A DNA stretch of 32,344 bases from Alphaproteobacteria bacterium (GCA_022450665.1 JAKUPQ010000023.1:1-32344), one strand, 5' to 3'. Counted from the stretch's first letter, positions 1-8,989 are shown. A program made the numbers and translations. The notes: generated from the letters alone by a model not told the origin.

Positions 1-263
1 TCGCCCTCGTCGGCGTTGATGACAAGATAATGGGGCCTCTCGGAGGATTCCTTCGGCATGAACGACCATTTCATGCCGGTAGAGAATCCTGCTCCACCAC
101 GCCCACGCAAGCCGGATTCCTTCATCTCACCGATAATCCAGTCCCGACCTTTGACAATCAGCGATTTGGTTTTATCCCAATCACCCCGCGCCTGCGCGCC
201 TTTTAAGAACGGATCGTGAAAGCCGTAAAGATTGGTAAAGATGCGATCTTTATCTTGCAACAT
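1..263 (-). CDS. nuoF: NADH-quinone oxidoreductase subunit F (5' part only)
   Basis: This is the N-terminal part (about 87 residues) of the NADH- and FMN-binding subunit of respiratory complex I, located on the cytoplasmic peripheral arm. The start ATG is at 263, nine bases after the nuoE stop, and the frame stays open to the window edge. The visible protein contains the NuoF segments [20 protein letters not shown] and VINADEGE; the Gly-rich stretch is part of the NADH/FMN-binding region. The Shine-Dalgarno sequence is weak, so translation is probably coupled to nuoE. The FMN pocket remainder and the 4Fe-4S cysteines lie outside the window. Identity is very likely from the motifs and from the operon position. 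Confidence 0.95.
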   Translation of the reverse strand, partial: MLQDKDRIFTNLYGFHDPFLKGAQARGDWDKTKSLIVKGRDWIIGEMKESGLRGRGGAGFSTGMKWSFMPKESSERPHYLVINADEG

Positions 264-272
264 GCTTTACAC

Positions 273-1199
273 TCACTTCTTTGTTTTCGGTTTAGCTGCA
301 GGTTTTTTTGCAACTGTTTTTTTAGCTGACTCCGCGCCAGCCAACTGAGTTTTCCGCGCTTTTGCCGGTGTGGATTTCACCTTTGATTGTGCCGCTTTTT
401 TTGGCGTTTCGCCTTTTTTTATTTCTTTAGTAGTCGGCACGGTATCCACCGCTGGTTGACGCAGATTTTTTGGCTTCGCTTTCGGATCATCCTGCGATGG
501 GCGGTTAGGCACATCATCACTATGTGCTTTCGTTTTTTTCTCTTCGGATTTTGATTCTTTTGCCAACTTCTCATCTGTAAAGATAGTTTTTAGAGAGGTA
601 ATACCTTTAATCGGCTCACAGCTGCGGCGATCGTTTTGCGGCCCAACTTTTGGGGTTTTGCCAGCACGCAAATCAGCAATCAGCTTGCGTGTGGTTTCGG
701 GGGTGAGGTCTTCATAGTAATGCGCCCCAATCTGCACCATTGGAGCATTTACGCATGCCGCAAGGCACTCGGCCTCTTTAAGGGTGAATTCTCCATCGGC
801 TGTGGTTTCGCCAACACCGATACCCAGTTCGTCTTTGCAGGTTTTCACAATATCGTCTGAGCCGCGCAACCAGCAAGGGGTTGTGGTGCATACCTCAATC
901 ATATGACGCCCCACAGGGGCAAGATTATACATGGTATAAAACGTGGCAACTTCATAGGCACGCATATGTGGAATAGCCAGCATATCCGACACATAATCCA
1001 TTGCCGCTACCGGAAGCCAGTTGTCATTTTGTTCTTGCGCCAACGTCAGCAAAGGCATAAGCGCACTTTGCTGTTTAGTGGCAGGATATTTTGCGATTAT
1101 CGCTTTGGCAGTTTTTTGATTTGCCGCAGAAAACACAAAGCTTTCCGGCTGATAGGCGGCCATTTGCGCATCAATCAGTTTTTGTCCTTGGCTGCTCAT
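273..1199 (-). CDS. nuoE: NADH-quinone oxidoreductase subunit E with long basic tail
   Basis: This is the thioredoxin-fold 2Fe-2S subunit (24 kDa homologue) of complex I, which pairs with NuoF at the NADH end of the peripheral arm. The four cluster ligands are visible as Cys104, Cys109, Cys145 and Cys149 (CTTTPC and CLAAC). The ATG overlaps the nuoD stop by four bases (ATGA), so the two are translationally coupled. At 308 residues it is about 90 residues longer than usual. From about residue 216 to the end it is a low-complexity tail rich in Lys, Ala, Pro, Thr and Ser, ending in [12 protein letters not shown], with no recognisable fold. The core assignment is secure; the role of the tail is unknown. 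Confidence 0.96.
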   Translation of the reverse strand: MSSQGQKLIDAQMAAYQPESFVFSAANQKTAKAIIAKYPATKQQSALMPLLTLAQEQNDNWLPVAAMDYVSDMLAIPHMRAYEVATFYTMYNLAPVGRHMIEVCTTTPCWLRGSDDIVKTCKDELGIGVGETTADGEFTLKEAECLAACVNAPMVQIGAHYYEDLTPETTRKLIADLRAGKTPKVGPQNDRRSCEPIKGITSLKTIFTDEKLAKESKSEEKKTKAHSDDVPNRPSQDDPKAKPKNLRQPAVDTVPTTKEIKKGETPKKAAQSKVKSTPAKARKTQLAGAESAKKTVAKKPAAKPKTKK

Positions 1200-2377
1200 C
1201 TATCTACTTCTCCGAACACGATATCGAGTGAACCCAGCACTGCTCCCACATCGGCAAGCATGTGCCCCTTACACATAAAATCCATTGCCTGCATATGGGT
1301 AAAGCCAGGAGCTTTGATGTGGCATTTATAGGGACGGTTACTGCCATCTGCAACGAGGAAAACACCAAACTCCCCCTTTGGCGCTTCTACTGCAGTATAG
1401 GTTTCACCTTTTGGCACATGATAGCCTTCACTGTAAAGCTTGAAATGATTAATAAGCGCTTCCATTGAGTACTTCATTTCACTTCGTTTTGGTGGAGTGA
1501 TGCGTGTATCCAACGTAGAAACTGGCCCCGAAGGCATATCATCGATACATTGGTGGATGATGCGTAGGCTTTGACGCATTTCCTCCATGCGCACCAGATA
1601 GCGATCGTAGCAATCGCCATTAGTGCCAACAGGCACATCAAAATCCATGATAGCATACACGTCATAAGGCTGGCTCTTACGCAGATCCCATGCGGTATTC
1701 GATCCACGTAGCATAGGCCCACTAAAGCCCCAATTAAGGGCTTCTTCTGCCGTTACCACTCCAATATCCACCGTGCGCTGCTTCAAAATCCGGTTACCCG
1801 TTAACAGCCGCTCCACATCGTCCAGATACTCCACGAAATTATTCGCCCAATCGCGAATATCTTCCAATATCCCTACCGGCAGATCCTGATGCACTCCCCC
1901 AGGGCGGAAGTAGGCCGAATGGAAACGCGCACCCGAAACACGCTCATAAAACTCCATCATTTTTTCGCGCTCTTCAAACAGCCATAACAGCGGTGTCATT
2001 GCCCCCACGTCCAATGCCATGGTGGTAACGTTAAGCGTGTGGTTTAATATGCGTGTGATTTCAGAAAACAACACGCGGATATATTGCCCACGAAGCGGCA
2101 CTTCGCAGCCCAGCAGTTTTTCTACTGCCAGGGCAAACGCATGCTCTTGGCACATAGGCGACACATAGTCGAGGCGGTCAAAATATGGCACTGCCTGAAG
2201 ATATGTTTTATATTCAATCAGCTTTTCTGTTCCCCGATGCAGCAACCCAATATGCGGATCCGCCCGTTCGACCACTTCACCATCCATCTCCAGCACCATG
2301 CGCAACACCCCAGGCGCCGCAGGGTGCTGTGGACCGAAGTTGATGGTCATATTTTTCAAATCACGTTCTGCACTCAT
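1196..2377 (-). CDS. nuoD: NADH-quinone oxidoreductase subunit D
   Basis: This is the 49 kDa subunit of complex I, which with NuoB forms the quinone-binding pocket at the junction of peripheral and membrane arms. The 393-residue length is normal. Recognisable segments include [14 protein letters not shown] at the N-terminus, [14 protein letters not shown], the middle [14 protein letters not shown], and the C-terminal DIVFGEVDR ending expected of the family. The ATG lies one base after the stop of the small exported protein gene upstream, and the stop overlaps the nuoE start. Nothing in the protein looks abnormal; only its upstream neighbours are unusual, because nuoC normally precedes nuoD directly or is fused to it. 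Confidence 0.97.
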   Translation of the reverse strand: MSAERDLKNMTINFGPQHPAAPGVLRMVLEMDGEVVERADPHIGLLHRGTEKLIEYKTYLQAVPYFDRLDYVSPMCQEHAFALAVEKLLGCEVPLRGQYIRVLFSEITRILNHTLNVTTMALDVGAMTPLLWLFEEREKMMEFYERVSGARFHSAYFRPGGVHQDLPVGILEDIRDWANNFVEYLDDVERLLTGNRILKQRTVDIGVVTAEEALNWGFSGPMLRGSNTAWDLRKSQPYDVYAIMDFDVPVGTNGDCYDRYLVRMEEMRQSLRIIHQCIDDMPSGPVSTLDTRITPPKRSEMKYSMEALINHFKLYSEGYHVPKGETYTAVEAPKGEFGVFLVADGSNRPYKCHIKAPGFTHMQAMDFMCKGHMLADVGAVLGSLDIVFGEVDR

Positions 2378-2378
2378 A

Positions 2379-2714
2379 TCACTGTTTTGCTGCGAGCATA
2401 TGCTCTATGCAACTCCTAAAATATTCTTGATTCTCACCAAAATAGTCCTGTCGCTTTACGCCATGTTTATCTGCAACTTCCATCATTGTATCAAAACAAA
2501 TTTTCCCTTCCTCGGGATGATCTTCAGCAAATTTTTGATTATCCATCGCCTCATCTCTGCGCCGAACCTGCTTTTTATAATCTCCAACCGCATCGCTCAA
2601 GCGATCAAACTTTGATCGGGCATGCACCTCGGTAGGGTTGGCCACAGCGGCGCTCACAAGCATTAACGCAACCATATAAAGGCACATTTTTGATCCAAAA
2701 AGATTATTTTGCAT
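2379..2714 (-). CDS. Small exported protein embedded in nuo operon, paralogue 2
   Basis: I do not recognise this 111-residue protein. It starts with a hydrophobic signal-like segment (about residues 10-26, ending near VHARS) and the rest is charged and probably helical, so it should act in the periplasm. It is a paralogue of the neighbouring 104-residue protein: both contain FA-x2-HP-x-E, KxC, a (L/M)MExA block, YF-x3-Q-x-Y(F/Y)R and CIEH(L/M), with two cysteines exactly 29 residues apart (Cys73 and Cys102 here). The start overlaps the paralogue's 3' end by 11 bases, and the stop is one base from the nuoD ATG, so it is co-translated with complex I genes. A role in complex I assembly or stability is an inference from position only. 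Confidence 0.85.
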   Translation of the reverse strand: MQNNLFGSKMCLYMVALMLVSAAVANPTEVHARSKFDRLSDAVGDYKKQVRRRDEAMDNQKFAEDHPEEGKICFDTMMEVADKHGVKRQDYFGENQEYFRSCIEHMLAAKQ

Positions 2715-3018
2715 AAACTAAGTGCTCTATACAGTTACGATAATATTTCTGATGTTTTAAAAAATACTCATGCTTGGCTACTTGCTGAGCCTCGGCTGCT
2801 TCCATCAGCGCGCCATAGCATTTTTTGGCTTCACGTGGGTGCGCCGTAGCAAATATCTCATTTTCTTTTACCACATGGCGCATATGCACCAAATCGTTCA
2901 CATCGTCTTTAATAATTTTAGACTTTACTTCTGGTATTTCATATCCACGTGCCATTGCTGTATGAACTGGCATTAATGTGGCAAGGATTAACCCAAATGC
3001 GATAAGTATATTTTTCAT
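2704..3018 (-). CDS. Small exported protein embedded in nuo operon, paralogue 1
   Basis: This is an unrecognised 104-residue protein with a clear signal peptide: basic MKN start, hydrophobic core [13 protein letters not shown], and a probable cleavage after AMA near residue 23. The mature part is charged and likely all-helical. Cys67 and Cys96 are 29 residues apart, matching the spacing in its downstream paralogue (Cys73/Cys102), which suggests a conserved disulphide in the periplasm. The C-terminal block [16 protein letters not shown] is the best conserved part. Its ATG overlaps the nuoC stop (ATGA), and its end overlaps the next gene, so it is fully integrated in the operon. No known complex I subunit matches it in my reading. 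Confidence 0.86.
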   Translation of the reverse strand: MKNILIAFGLILATLMPVHTAMARGYEIPEVKSKIIKDDVNDLVHMRHVVKENEIFATAHPREAKKCYGALMEAAEAQQVAKHEYFLKHQKYYRNCIEHLVYAK

Positions 3019-3638
3019 TTTTTATCTCCCTTGGATGCTGTTGCCTTTTCATCTCCGGGAAGCACATATTTTTCGGGTCCTTCCCAAGGACTAAGAAAAT
3101 CAAAATTACGGAACTCCTGCCGTAACTCCACAGGCTCGTAAATAACACGCTTTTGTTCACTGTCGTAACGCATTTCCACATATCCTGTAAGTGGAAAATC
3201 TTTACGGAGTGGATGCCCGTCAAACCCATAATCCGTAAGAATACGACGCAAATCCGGGTTGCCGCTAAAAAACACACCATACATATCAAATACTTCGCGC
3301 TCATGCCATCCAGCGGCGGCAAATAATTGCACGGCTGAAGGTACGGGCGTATCTTCATCTACAGCAAGTTTCACACGTACCCGCCGGTTCCATTTCACAC
3401 TTAAAAGATTATATACCACCTCAAAACGCGGTGAGCGTTCCGGATAATCCACAGCGGTAATATCAGCAAGCACCTTGAACAAACAATTCGCATCGCTTTG
3501 CAAAAAAGAAAGCAATTGCAACAGCTTATCTTCGCTACTATGCACCACCATCTCGCCCTTGCTGATAGTGACTTCAGTAAGAAAACGCGCACCTGAATCG
3601 GTGATATGTTCGGCAAGATCGCCCAATGTAACTTTCAT
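3015..3638 (-). CDS. nuoC: NADH-quinone oxidoreductase subunit C
   Basis: This is the 30 kDa subunit of the complex I peripheral arm, which packs against NuoD. The 207-residue protein carries the family signature in one block: EREVFDMYG, then [24 protein letters not shown] and GYVEMRYD. It is separate from nuoD, as is normal in alphaproteobacteria, but here two small genes lie between them. The start ATG is nine bases after the nuoB stop, and its stop overlaps the first small gene. It ends in a short Lys-rich tail ([10 protein letters not shown]). The identity is secure. Confidence 0.97.
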   Translation of the reverse strand: MKVTLGDLAEHITDSGARFLTEVTISKGEMVVHSSEDKLLQLLSFLQSDANCLFKVLADITAVDYPERSPRFEVVYNLLSVKWNRRVRVKLAVDEDTPVPSAVQLFAAAGWHEREVFDMYGVFFSGNPDLRRILTDYGFDGHPLRKDFPLTGYVEMRYDSEQKRVIYEPVELRQEFRNFDFLSPWEGPEKYVLPGDEKATASKGDKK

Positions 3639-3647
3639 GGCGCTTCC

Positions 3648-4232
3648 TTATCTACGAATAGTGCCGGTACGGCGGATTTTCTTCTGCAATTGCAAAATAC
3701 CATAAATTAATGCTTCAGCAGTGGGAGGACAGCCAGGCACGTATATATCTACCGGTACAATACGATCACAACCACGCACTACAGAATATGAATAATGATA
3801 ATAGCCGCCACCATTTGCGCAACTACCCATAGAAATCACCCAACGCGGTTCGGCCATTTGGTCATAAACTTTACGCAACGCAGGTGCCATTTTGTTACAA
3901 AGCGTGCCTGCCACAATCATTACATCCGCCTGACGGGGCGATGGACGAAACACCACACCAAAGCGATCCATATCATAGCGACTTCCGGCAGCTTGCATCA
4001 TCTCAACAGCACAGCAGGCCAGACCAAAAGTCATTGGCCACAACGATCCGGTACGCGCCCAGTTCACAAGGCTATCCAGATTCGCGACTACGTAGCCTTT
4101 ATCGTTAAACTCATCCATTACCGCACCCAAAAGCGCATCTTGATCTTTTCCGGCAGGCAAAGGCTCTCCGCCCGCATAAGGATGTGTAGCTACAGTCGGC
4201 GATGCTGGGGGTGCTTTAGTAGAACCGCTCAT
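3648..4232 (-). CDS. nuoB: NADH-quinone oxidoreductase subunit B
   Basis: This subunit carries cluster N2, the last iron-sulphur centre before quinone in complex I. The four ligands are present: the adjacent Cys73-Cys74 pair in [10 protein letters not shown], Cys138 in GSCANGGG and Cys168 in VPGCPP. The length of 194 residues is typical. A strong Shine-Dalgarno (GGAGAAG) precedes the ATG, which overlaps the stop of the membrane-protein gene upstream by four bases. The first 30 residues are Pro/Ala-rich and vary between species. Confidence 0.97.
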   Translation of the reverse strand: MSGSTKAPPASPTVATHPYAGGEPLPAGKDQDALLGAVMDEFNDKGYVVANLDSLVNWARTGSLWPMTFGLACCAVEMMQAAGSRYDMDRFGVVFRPSPRQADVMIVAGTLCNKMAPALRKVYDQMAEPRWVISMGSCANGGGYYHYSYSVVRGCDRIVPVDIYVPGCPPTAEALIYGILQLQKKIRRTGTIRR

Positions 4233-4642
4233 GATCGCTTCTCCTTTGAAACATTATTATCGGTTGGCTGCTTTGCTACCACAGGGGTAAGGATAGACAA
4301 ACACGCTACCACGACCAGCCCTAACAACATACCTCCAACCGCCAATATCATGCCACCCAAGGCAATTATAATCAGCTTCGGTTGGCTCATCAGACGCTTT
4401 GCTTCCAATATTTTATAACTCAAAAATCCCACGTAAATCAGAGATACAGCGCTGGAGACTTTAGACAAGCTAAGCAAGGTGGCACTATTATTAGACAAAC
4501 CAACAACTAATTTATAACTCACCACAGCCGCCACAAACCCAAGCAGACCTATGGCGAGGTGAAACAAATAAAAGCCCAGCGCTTGCTTTGCATTACGTGG
4601 AAAAGCAAAATCGGTAATACGATAAAACATACTGTCCTGCAT
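4229..4642 (-). CDS. Unknown multi-span membrane protein between nuoA and nuoB
   Basis: I do not recognise this 137-residue protein. The start MQDSMFYR at 4642 is chosen because it lies two bases after the nuoA stop; longer readings of the same frame run into nuoA. It has a short basic N-terminus, a first membrane segment at about 22-48, a second at about 58-80, and a long hydrophobic Gly-rich stretch at about 90-122 that could be one or two further spans. The tail is charged ([16 protein letters not shown]). Its stop overlaps the nuoB start, so it is translationally coupled on both sides. It does not resemble NuoK, NuoJ or other membrane-arm subunits. An accessory role in complex I is inferred from position only. 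Confidence 0.85.
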   Translation of the reverse strand: MQDSMFYRITDFAFPRNAKQALGFYLFHLAIGLLGFVAAVVSYKLVVGLSNNSATLLSLSKVSSAVSLIYVGFLSYKILEAKRLMSQPKLIIIALGGMILAVGGMLLGLVVVACLSILTPVVAKQPTDNNVSKEKRS

Positions 4643-4644
4643 GG

Positions 4645-5118
4645 TTATTCCCACTCTAGTGCGCCTTTTTTCCATTCGTATATGAAGCCTACGGTCAACA
4701 CACCCAAAAAGATCATCATCGACCAGAAGCCATACAGGCCTATATCTCCCAAGGTTACAGCCCAAGGAAATAAGAATGCCACCTCGAGATCGAAAATAAT
4801 GAACAATATTGCCACCAGATAAAAGCGCACATCAAATTGCGCACGCGCATCGCCATATGACTCAAAGCCACATTCATAGGCAGAAAGCTTTTCGCTATCG
4901 GGTTTTTGCTTGAGCAGCAACATGGGCAGCACTGCCATTACAAGCGCCATTCCAGTAGCAATAACCAAAAAGATTAATATGGGCAAATAATCTCCGGCTA
5001 CTGCCTGGGCGCCTAGCACCCCACTGTAGGAAACTTCATTCATAAGAATACCGTCTACTGGCATTGCAGCAGGATCAATTTGCGGAACGGGCGTAATAAC
5101 AGGTGCTTCGCTGGTCAT
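4645..5118 (-). CDS. nuoA: NADH-quinone oxidoreductase subunit A
   Basis: This is a small membrane subunit at the joint between the peripheral and membrane arms of complex I, and the first gene of the operon. Three transmembrane segments are visible at about 45-67, 97-117 and 127-148. Family features include the loop [20 protein letters not shown] with the conserved Cys, [26 protein letters not shown], and the C-terminal [10 protein letters not shown]. At 157 residues it carries about 35 extra N-terminal residues compared with typical NuoA. Internal Met19 or Met26 are alternative starts, and no Shine-Dalgarno clearly decides between them. Confidence 0.95.
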   Translation of the reverse strand: MTSEAPVITPVPQIDPAAMPVDGILMNEVSYSGVLGAQAVAGDYLPILIFLVIATGMALVMAVLPMLLLKQKPDSEKLSAYECGFESYGDARAQFDVRFYLVAILFIIFDLEVAFLFPWAVTLGDIGLYGFWSMMIFLGVLTVGFIYEWKKGALEWE

Positions 5119-5215
5119 GGTTTAGTCGGAACCTCGAACACGGCCCTACGGCCTTCAGGAATATTTTGATCAAAGATGTGTGCAATGTACCACAATGGTG
5201 GCAATCTGCAACTGT

Positions 5216-5245
5216 GTTATAACGAAGTTAGGGGGCGTTAAACAA
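5216..5245 (-). promoter_or_regulatory. Candidate promoter for the nuo operon
   Basis: Reading the minus strand, TTGTTT (5240-5245) is separated by 18 bases from TATAAC (5216-5221), about 100 bases upstream of the nuoA start. A second possible pair lies closer, TTGCAG with TACATT. Both are consensus matches only, so the choice is uncertain. Confidence 0.35.
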
Positions 5246-5324
5246 GCATTTTTCCAATAAATTTACGGAATTTCTAGTTGTTAAGAATGCCTCGCAAAAC
5301 CAGACAGCGATAATATCTAAAAAC

Positions 5325-5350
5325 AAAAAAGCCGGTACTAAACCGGCTTA
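5325..5350 (-). terminator. Rho-independent terminator after tRNA-Asp
   Basis: On the minus strand the stem AAGCCGG pairs with CCGGCTT around a seven-base loop (TTTAGTA) and is followed by TTTTTT. It lies just downstream of tRNA-Asp and upstream of the nuo promoter region, so it separates the two transcription units. Confidence 0.85.
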
Positions 5351-5376
5351 ATTATTTACTGTCTTAATAAGGTGAA

Positions 5377-5453
<77 letters not shown>

Positions 5454-5463
5454 TTCACCAAAT

Positions 5464-5487
5464 GTTCAGCAATGTACTGTGCTGAAC
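5464..5487. repeat. 8-bp perfect hairpin in the tRNA-Asp leader
   Basis: GTTCAGCA (5464-5471) and TGCTGAAC (5480-5487) form a perfect inverted repeat around an eight-base loop, ending 10 bases before the mature 5' end of tRNA-Asp. It may be a processing or stability structure in the pre-tRNA leader. Confidence 0.6.
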
Positions 5488-5495
5488 GGAGTTGG

Positions 5496-5525
5496 ATTAA
5501 AACCATTCCGCGCCACTATAGTCAA
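5496..5525 (-). promoter_or_regulatory. Candidate promoter for tRNA-Asp
   Basis: On the minus strand TTGACT (5520-5525) is followed after 18 bases by TTTAAT (5496-5501), placing a start about 35-40 bases upstream of the tRNA. The -35 is good and the -10 is weak. Confidence 0.4.
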
Positions 5526-5728
5526 GCAAAATAATGCATGACATAAGCATATTTATTGCTTTTGCTAAACCCATTAAATTTAAGCACAAGAAATTTATGA
5601 AATTATGCGGATGGAGGGGGTGTTACAACACGTAATAAAAAAGAGGGGAATACTACTGGCAAACGGCAGCGCCAGATAAAGATTGCACCGCTAAGGAAGC
5701 GGCTATGCAGAAAAAAAAGAGGAAGGGG

Positions 5729-5804
5729 TGGTGGGTGATGACGGGGTCGAACCGCCGACCTACTGGGTGTAAACCAGTTGCTCTACCAGCTGAGCTAATC
5801 ACCC
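5729..5804 (-). tRNA. tRNA-Val (TAC)
   Basis: A 76-base tRNA on the minus strand. The acceptor GGGTGAT pairs with ATCACCC, with discriminator A and an encoded CCA. The anticodon stem ACTGG/CCAGT holds the loop TTTACAC, anticodon TAC, reading GUA-type valine codons. The T-arm is GGCGGTTCGACCCCGTC. It lies between HU and tRNA-Asp, the usual position in alphaproteobacteria. Confidence 0.98.
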
Positions 5805-5821
5805 ACTCAAAAACAAGTGCC

Positions 5822-5851
5822 TTCATATATGAAAGCGGCTTCATTTGAAGC
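5822..5851. repeat. Two palindromes in the tRNA-Val leader
   Basis: The 12-base palindrome TTCATATATGAA (5822-5833) is followed by GCTTCA-TT-TGAAGC (5838-5851). Both lie 18-47 bases upstream of the mature tRNA-Val 5' end on the minus strand. They could be operators or leader hairpins; nothing in the sequence decides this. Confidence 0.5.
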
Positions 5852-5880
5852 GGTGTTCCAGATGCTAGCTTTTAAATTAA

Positions 5881-5948
5881 GTAGCGGAGGAATTGCGGGA
5901 CAATATACTCAACGAGAGAGTTTTGTCTAGCAGCTTTTCCTCCGCTAC
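5881..5948. repeat. 68-bp element with 12-bp perfect inverted repeats
   Basis: GTAGCGGAGGAA (5881-5892) and TTCCTCCGCTAC (5937-5948) are perfect 12-base inverted arms around 44 bases. Inside, GACAA/TTGTC and ACTC/GAGT give further nested pairing, so the whole unit could fold as one long structured RNA or cruciform. It is not a terminator on either strand: the run of nine A (5951-5959) lies on the wrong side of the stem for both readings. It sits between the HU terminator and the tRNA-Val leader. It could be a small palindromic repeat element (as in Rickettsia), a MITE-like remnant or a small RNA. No second copy is seen in the window. Confidence 0.7.
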
Positions 5949-5950
5949 GT

Positions 5951-5980
5951 AAAAAAAAATAAGTGATTATTTATTCACTT
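5951..5980 (-). terminator. Terminator overlapping the end of HU
   Basis: On the minus strand AAGTGA (5975-5980) pairs with TCACTT (5961-5966) around an eight-base loop, followed by one A and nine T. The 5' arm lies in the last codons of HU and the loop contains its stop codon. The stem is short and AT-rich but the T tract is strong. Confidence 0.6.
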
Positions 5981-6242
5981 GATCTTTCAAAGCCTTACCT
6001 GGCTTAAATTTAGGCTGCTTGGAAGCTGGAATTTTGATTACAGCGCCGGTGCGTGGGTTGCGTCCTTCGGTTGCTTTACGTTGCGCAACACCAAAGGTAC
6101 CGAAACCTACCAGGCGCACTTCACCGCCTGATGCCAGTTCATCGCTTACGGAATCAACAAATGCATCAACAGCTTTTGCAGCATCTACTTTTGTCAGGCC
6201 GGCTTGGGTTGCAACTTTTGCTACCAGTTCGTTCTTGTTCAT
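5967..6242 (-). CDS. DNA-binding protein HU
   Basis: This is a 91-residue histone-like HU protein that bends DNA and compacts the nucleoid. It begins [15 protein letters not shown] and carries the HU signature [19 protein letters not shown] followed by [19 protein letters not shown], the DNA-binding arm with its Pro tip. The start at 6242 is chosen because AGAAAGG lies seven bases upstream; a longer reading by seven residues (MSRKVQK) is unlikely because its codons are that Shine-Dalgarno. It follows lon, the usual alphaproteobacterial order. The C-terminal codons form part of a terminator. HU versus the IHF subunits is decided by sequence and by the lon neighbourhood. Confidence 0.96.
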   Translation of the reverse strand: MNKNELVAKVATQAGLTKVDAAKAVDAFVDSVSDELASGGEVRLVGFGTFGVAQRKATEGRNPRTGAVIKIPASKQPKFKPGKALKDQVNK

Positions 6243-6448
6243 TTTTTGAACCTTTCTACTCATTTAAGTTTAACACCTAAATTCCACGCAAACCCGCTGT
6301 GGAACTCTAACTAAGCTAAGTGTGCTACCACAAAACCATGTATATTTTGTGTTGTAAACCCCAAAATGCGGTTTTTAGCTAAAAAAGCTAAAAAAAACAC
6401 CATAAAAGGAGGGTTTATAGTTTTTTACGTCACATTTTATTAGGTGCA

Positions 6449-6466
6449 TTGCAGCATTTGCTGCAA
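6449..6466. repeat. 8-bp palindrome between HU and lon
   Basis: TTGCAGCA-TT-TGCTGCAA is a near-perfect dyad just beyond the lon terminator. It has no T tract in either direction, so it is not an obvious terminator; it may be an operator for HU, which is transcribed away from it. Confidence 0.4.
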
Positions 6467-6471
6467 AACAC

Positions 6472-6500
6472 AAAAAAAAGCGACACCCGTAAGCGCCGCT
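6472..6500 (-). terminator. Terminator after lon
   Basis: On the minus strand AGCGGCGC pairs with GTGTCGCT (two G-U pairs) around a short loop, followed by eight T. It lies 20 bases after the lon stop. Confidence 0.75.
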
Positions 6501-6520
6501 ATTTATACAGGATGGTTGCA

Positions 6521-8923
6521 TTAATGGTGAAGTACGCCCGATTCCGAACCCTCAGTACCAATTGCACCGGATGCAGATTCTTCCCAAACTTCTTCAGGGA
6601 TAGGTGATACTGCTTCGGGTAACGCATGTTTCAACACATCATCCACATTAGCTACAGGAATAATGTCTAAACTTTCTTTTACATTTGCCGGTATGTCCGC
6701 CAAATCTTTCACGTTATCCTGCGGAATTAGCACCGTTGTTATGCCACCGCGCAAAGCTGCCAAAAGTTTTTCTTTTAGTCCGCCAATGGGCAGGACACGC
6801 CCACGCAATGTAACCTCACCCGTCATAGCAACAGATTTTTTCACTGGAATACCCGTTAGCACCGAAACAATAGTCACTGTCATGGCAATACCCGCAGAAG
6901 GACCATCTTTCGGAGTAGCTCCCTCAGGAACATGCACGTGAATATCGCGCTGCTGATAGGTTTTGCGCGATATACCAAGAGAGTTTGCACGTGAACGCAC
7001 ATAACTTGCTGCCGCTTGCACCGATTCCTGCATCACATCGCCGAGCTTGCCCGTAATCGTAATTTTACCTTTACCTGGCACAACAATGGATTCAATAATT
7101 AGCAACTCACCGCCTACTTCGGTATATGCAAGGCCAGTAGTCACACCAATTTTGTCTTCTTCTTCTGCTAAACCGAAGCTGTGTTTGCGCACACCGGCAT
7201 AATCATTCAGATTATCAGCTGTGATATGCACCTGTGTTTTATCGGTCATCAGAATTTCTTTGATTGCTTTACGGCATAGTTTGGCAAGTTCACGCTCTAA
7301 ATTCCGCACTCCCGCCTCTCTCGTATAATAACGAATCACATCGCGTAGCGCATCGTCTGTGATCGACCATTCTTTCGTTTTCAGCCCATGCGCCTTAATC
7401 TGTTTATCCATTAAATGGCGCTTTGCAATCTCGACCTTTTCATCCTCGGTGTACCCCGAAAGGCGAATGATTTCCATTCTATCCAATAACGGTCGCGGCA
7501 TGTTATAACTGTTGGACGTTGCAATAAACATAACATCAGATAAATCATAATCGCCCTCGAGATAATGATCCGCAAATGCACCGTTTTGCTCTGGATCCAG
7601 CACCTCTAACATTGCCGAAGCAGGGTCACCGCGATGGTCATTCCCCATTTTGTCAATTTCATCCAATAAGAACAATGGGTTAGATGATTTGGCTTTTTTC
7701 ATGCTCTGAATCACTTTGCCTGGCATTGCACCAATATAGGTACGGCGATGTCCACGGATTTCCGATTCATCTTTCACACCACCCAGTGATACGCGCACAT
7801 AATTACGCCCCGTGGCTTTAGCAATCGAACGCGCAAGCGAGGTTTTACCCACACCTGGCGGGCCAACCAAACATAAAATAGGCCCTTTTAGCTGCTTAGT
7901 ACGCTGTTGCACTGCGAGGTATTCTAAAATACGGTCTTTTACCTTTTCCAAACCATAGTGATCTTCTTCTAATATCACTTGTGCACGCTTAACATCCCGC
8001 AACACTTTAGTTGGCTTTTTCCATGGAATAGACAACATCCAATCGAGATAGTTGCGCACCACGGTGGCTTCTGCCGACATAGGGCTCATCTGGCGGAGCT
8101 TTTTGATTTCTCCCAAAGCCTTTTCGCTGGCTTCTTTGCTAAGCTTGGTTTTCTTTATCCGCGCTTCCAGTTCACCTACTTCGTCAACACCTTCTTCTCC
8201 TTCAGTTAACTCCTTCTGAATCGCTTTCATTTGCTCATTCAGATAGTATTCGCGCTGGGTTTTTTCCATTTGTCGCTTCACACGACTGCGAATGCGTCGC
8301 TCGGTGTTGAGCACACCAATTTCCGACTCCATTAGCGAATACACGCGCTCAAGCCGGTCAGGAATGGAAAGAACCTCTAAGATTTGCTGTTTTTCATTCA
8401 ACTTGATAGATAAATGCGAGGCAATGGTATCCGCCATGCGGCTGGCATTATCAATCTGTTCAATAGAACCAAGAATTTCTGGAGGAATCTTTTTGTTCAA
8501 CTTCACATATTGCTCAAACTCCCCCACCAAAGAGCGCATCAGCGCTTGGGTATCTGTGGGCTTATCATCTATTTCATCTATAACTTCCGCTTCGACTTTA
8601 AAAAAATCATCGCTATCTACGAATTTATGAATTTCTGCCCGCTCCAAGCCTTCGATAAGCACTTTTACTGTGCCATCAGGTAGGCGCAGAAGCTGCAAAA
8701 TCGATGACACTGTGCCCATCTTATATATATCGTTCTCGCCCGGGTCGTCCTGCGATGCATTCTTTTGCGCGACAAGTAAAATGCGCTTATCTTCACGCAC
8801 TACATCTTCGAGTGCTTTTACGGATTTTTCGCGGCCAACAAAAAGCGGCACGATCATGCCCGGAAACACGACAATATCGCGCAACGGCAAAACTGGGAAC
8901 ATATGATTTTGTGGTAGATTCAT
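6521..8923 (-). CDS. lon: ATP-dependent protease Lon
   Basis: Lon is a cytoplasmic hexameric AAA+ serine protease that degrades misfolded and regulatory proteins. The 800-residue length is typical of LonA. The N-terminal substrate domain ([15 protein letters not shown]) occupies about 1-200, followed by a coiled-coil. The AAA+ module has Walker A GPPGVGKT (354-361) and Walker B FLLDEID (418-424). The protease domain has catalytic Ser676 in PKDGPSAG and Lys719 in GGLKEKLL. The C-terminus has a short Glu/Ser/Gly-rich extension. GAGGGC precedes the ATG by six bases. It lies upstream of HU and, unusually, is separated from clpX by an unrelated Ala-rich gene. All key residues are present. Confidence 0.98.
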   Translation of the reverse strand: MNLPQNHMFPVLPLRDIVVFPGMIVPLFVGREKSVKALEDVVREDKRILLVAQKNASQDDPGENDIYKMGTVSSILQLLRLPDGTVKVLIEGLERAEIHKFVDSDDFFKVEAEVIDEIDDKPTDTQALMRSLVGEFEQYVKLNKKIPPEILGSIEQIDNASRMADTIASHLSIKLNEKQQILEVLSIPDRLERVYSLMESEIGVLNTERRIRSRVKRQMEKTQREYYLNEQMKAIQKELTEGEEGVDEVGELEARIKKTKLSKEASEKALGEIKKLRQMSPMSAEATVVRNYLDWMLSIPWKKPTKVLRDVKRAQVILEEDHYGLEKVKDRILEYLAVQQRTKQLKGPILCLVGPPGVGKTSLARSIAKATGRNYVRVSLGGVKDESEIRGHRRTYIGAMPGKVIQSMKKAKSSNPLFLLDEIDKMGNDHRGDPASAMLEVLDPEQNGAFADHYLEGDYDLSDVMFIATSNSYNMPRPLLDRMEIIRLSGYTEDEKVEIAKRHLMDKQIKAHGLKTKEWSITDDALRDVIRYYTREAGVRNLERELAKLCRKAIKEILMTDKTQVHITADNLNDYAGVRKHSFGLAEEEDKIGVTTGLAYTEVGGELLIIESIVVPGKGKITITGKLGDVMQESVQAAASYVRSRANSLGISRKTYQQRDIHVHVPEGATPKDGPSAGIAMTVTIVSVLTGIPVKKSVAMTGEVTLRGRVLPIGGLKEKLLAALRGGITTVLIPQDNVKDLADIPANVKESLDIIPVANVDDVLKHALPEAVSPIPEEVWEESASGAIGTEGSESGVLHH

Positions 8924-8983
8924 CTATCAGCCCTCATGGTCTGTAACGCCACTACATGCAGCAACGCTGAATTAGGTATATTC

Positions 8984-8989
8984 ATTATA
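8984..8989 (-). promoter_or_regulatory. Candidate -10 element for lon
   Basis: A perfect TATAAT on the minus strand about 60 bases upstream of the lon ATG. No good -35 hexamer is seen at 16-18 bases, and no clear heat-shock sigma-32 promoter was recognised in the 185-base gap. Confidence 0.35.

Noticed and set aside
2939-3358. Minus-strand frame of 139 codons overlapping nuoC
   Set aside because: It is an out-of-frame reading of nuoC and of the first small gene, both of which have clear protein signatures.
6372-6394. AT-rich dyad TTTTTAGC / GCTAAAAA upstream of HU
   Set aside because: The arms are mostly A and T homopolymers, common by chance in such AT-rich gaps, and the position fits no terminator of a known gene.
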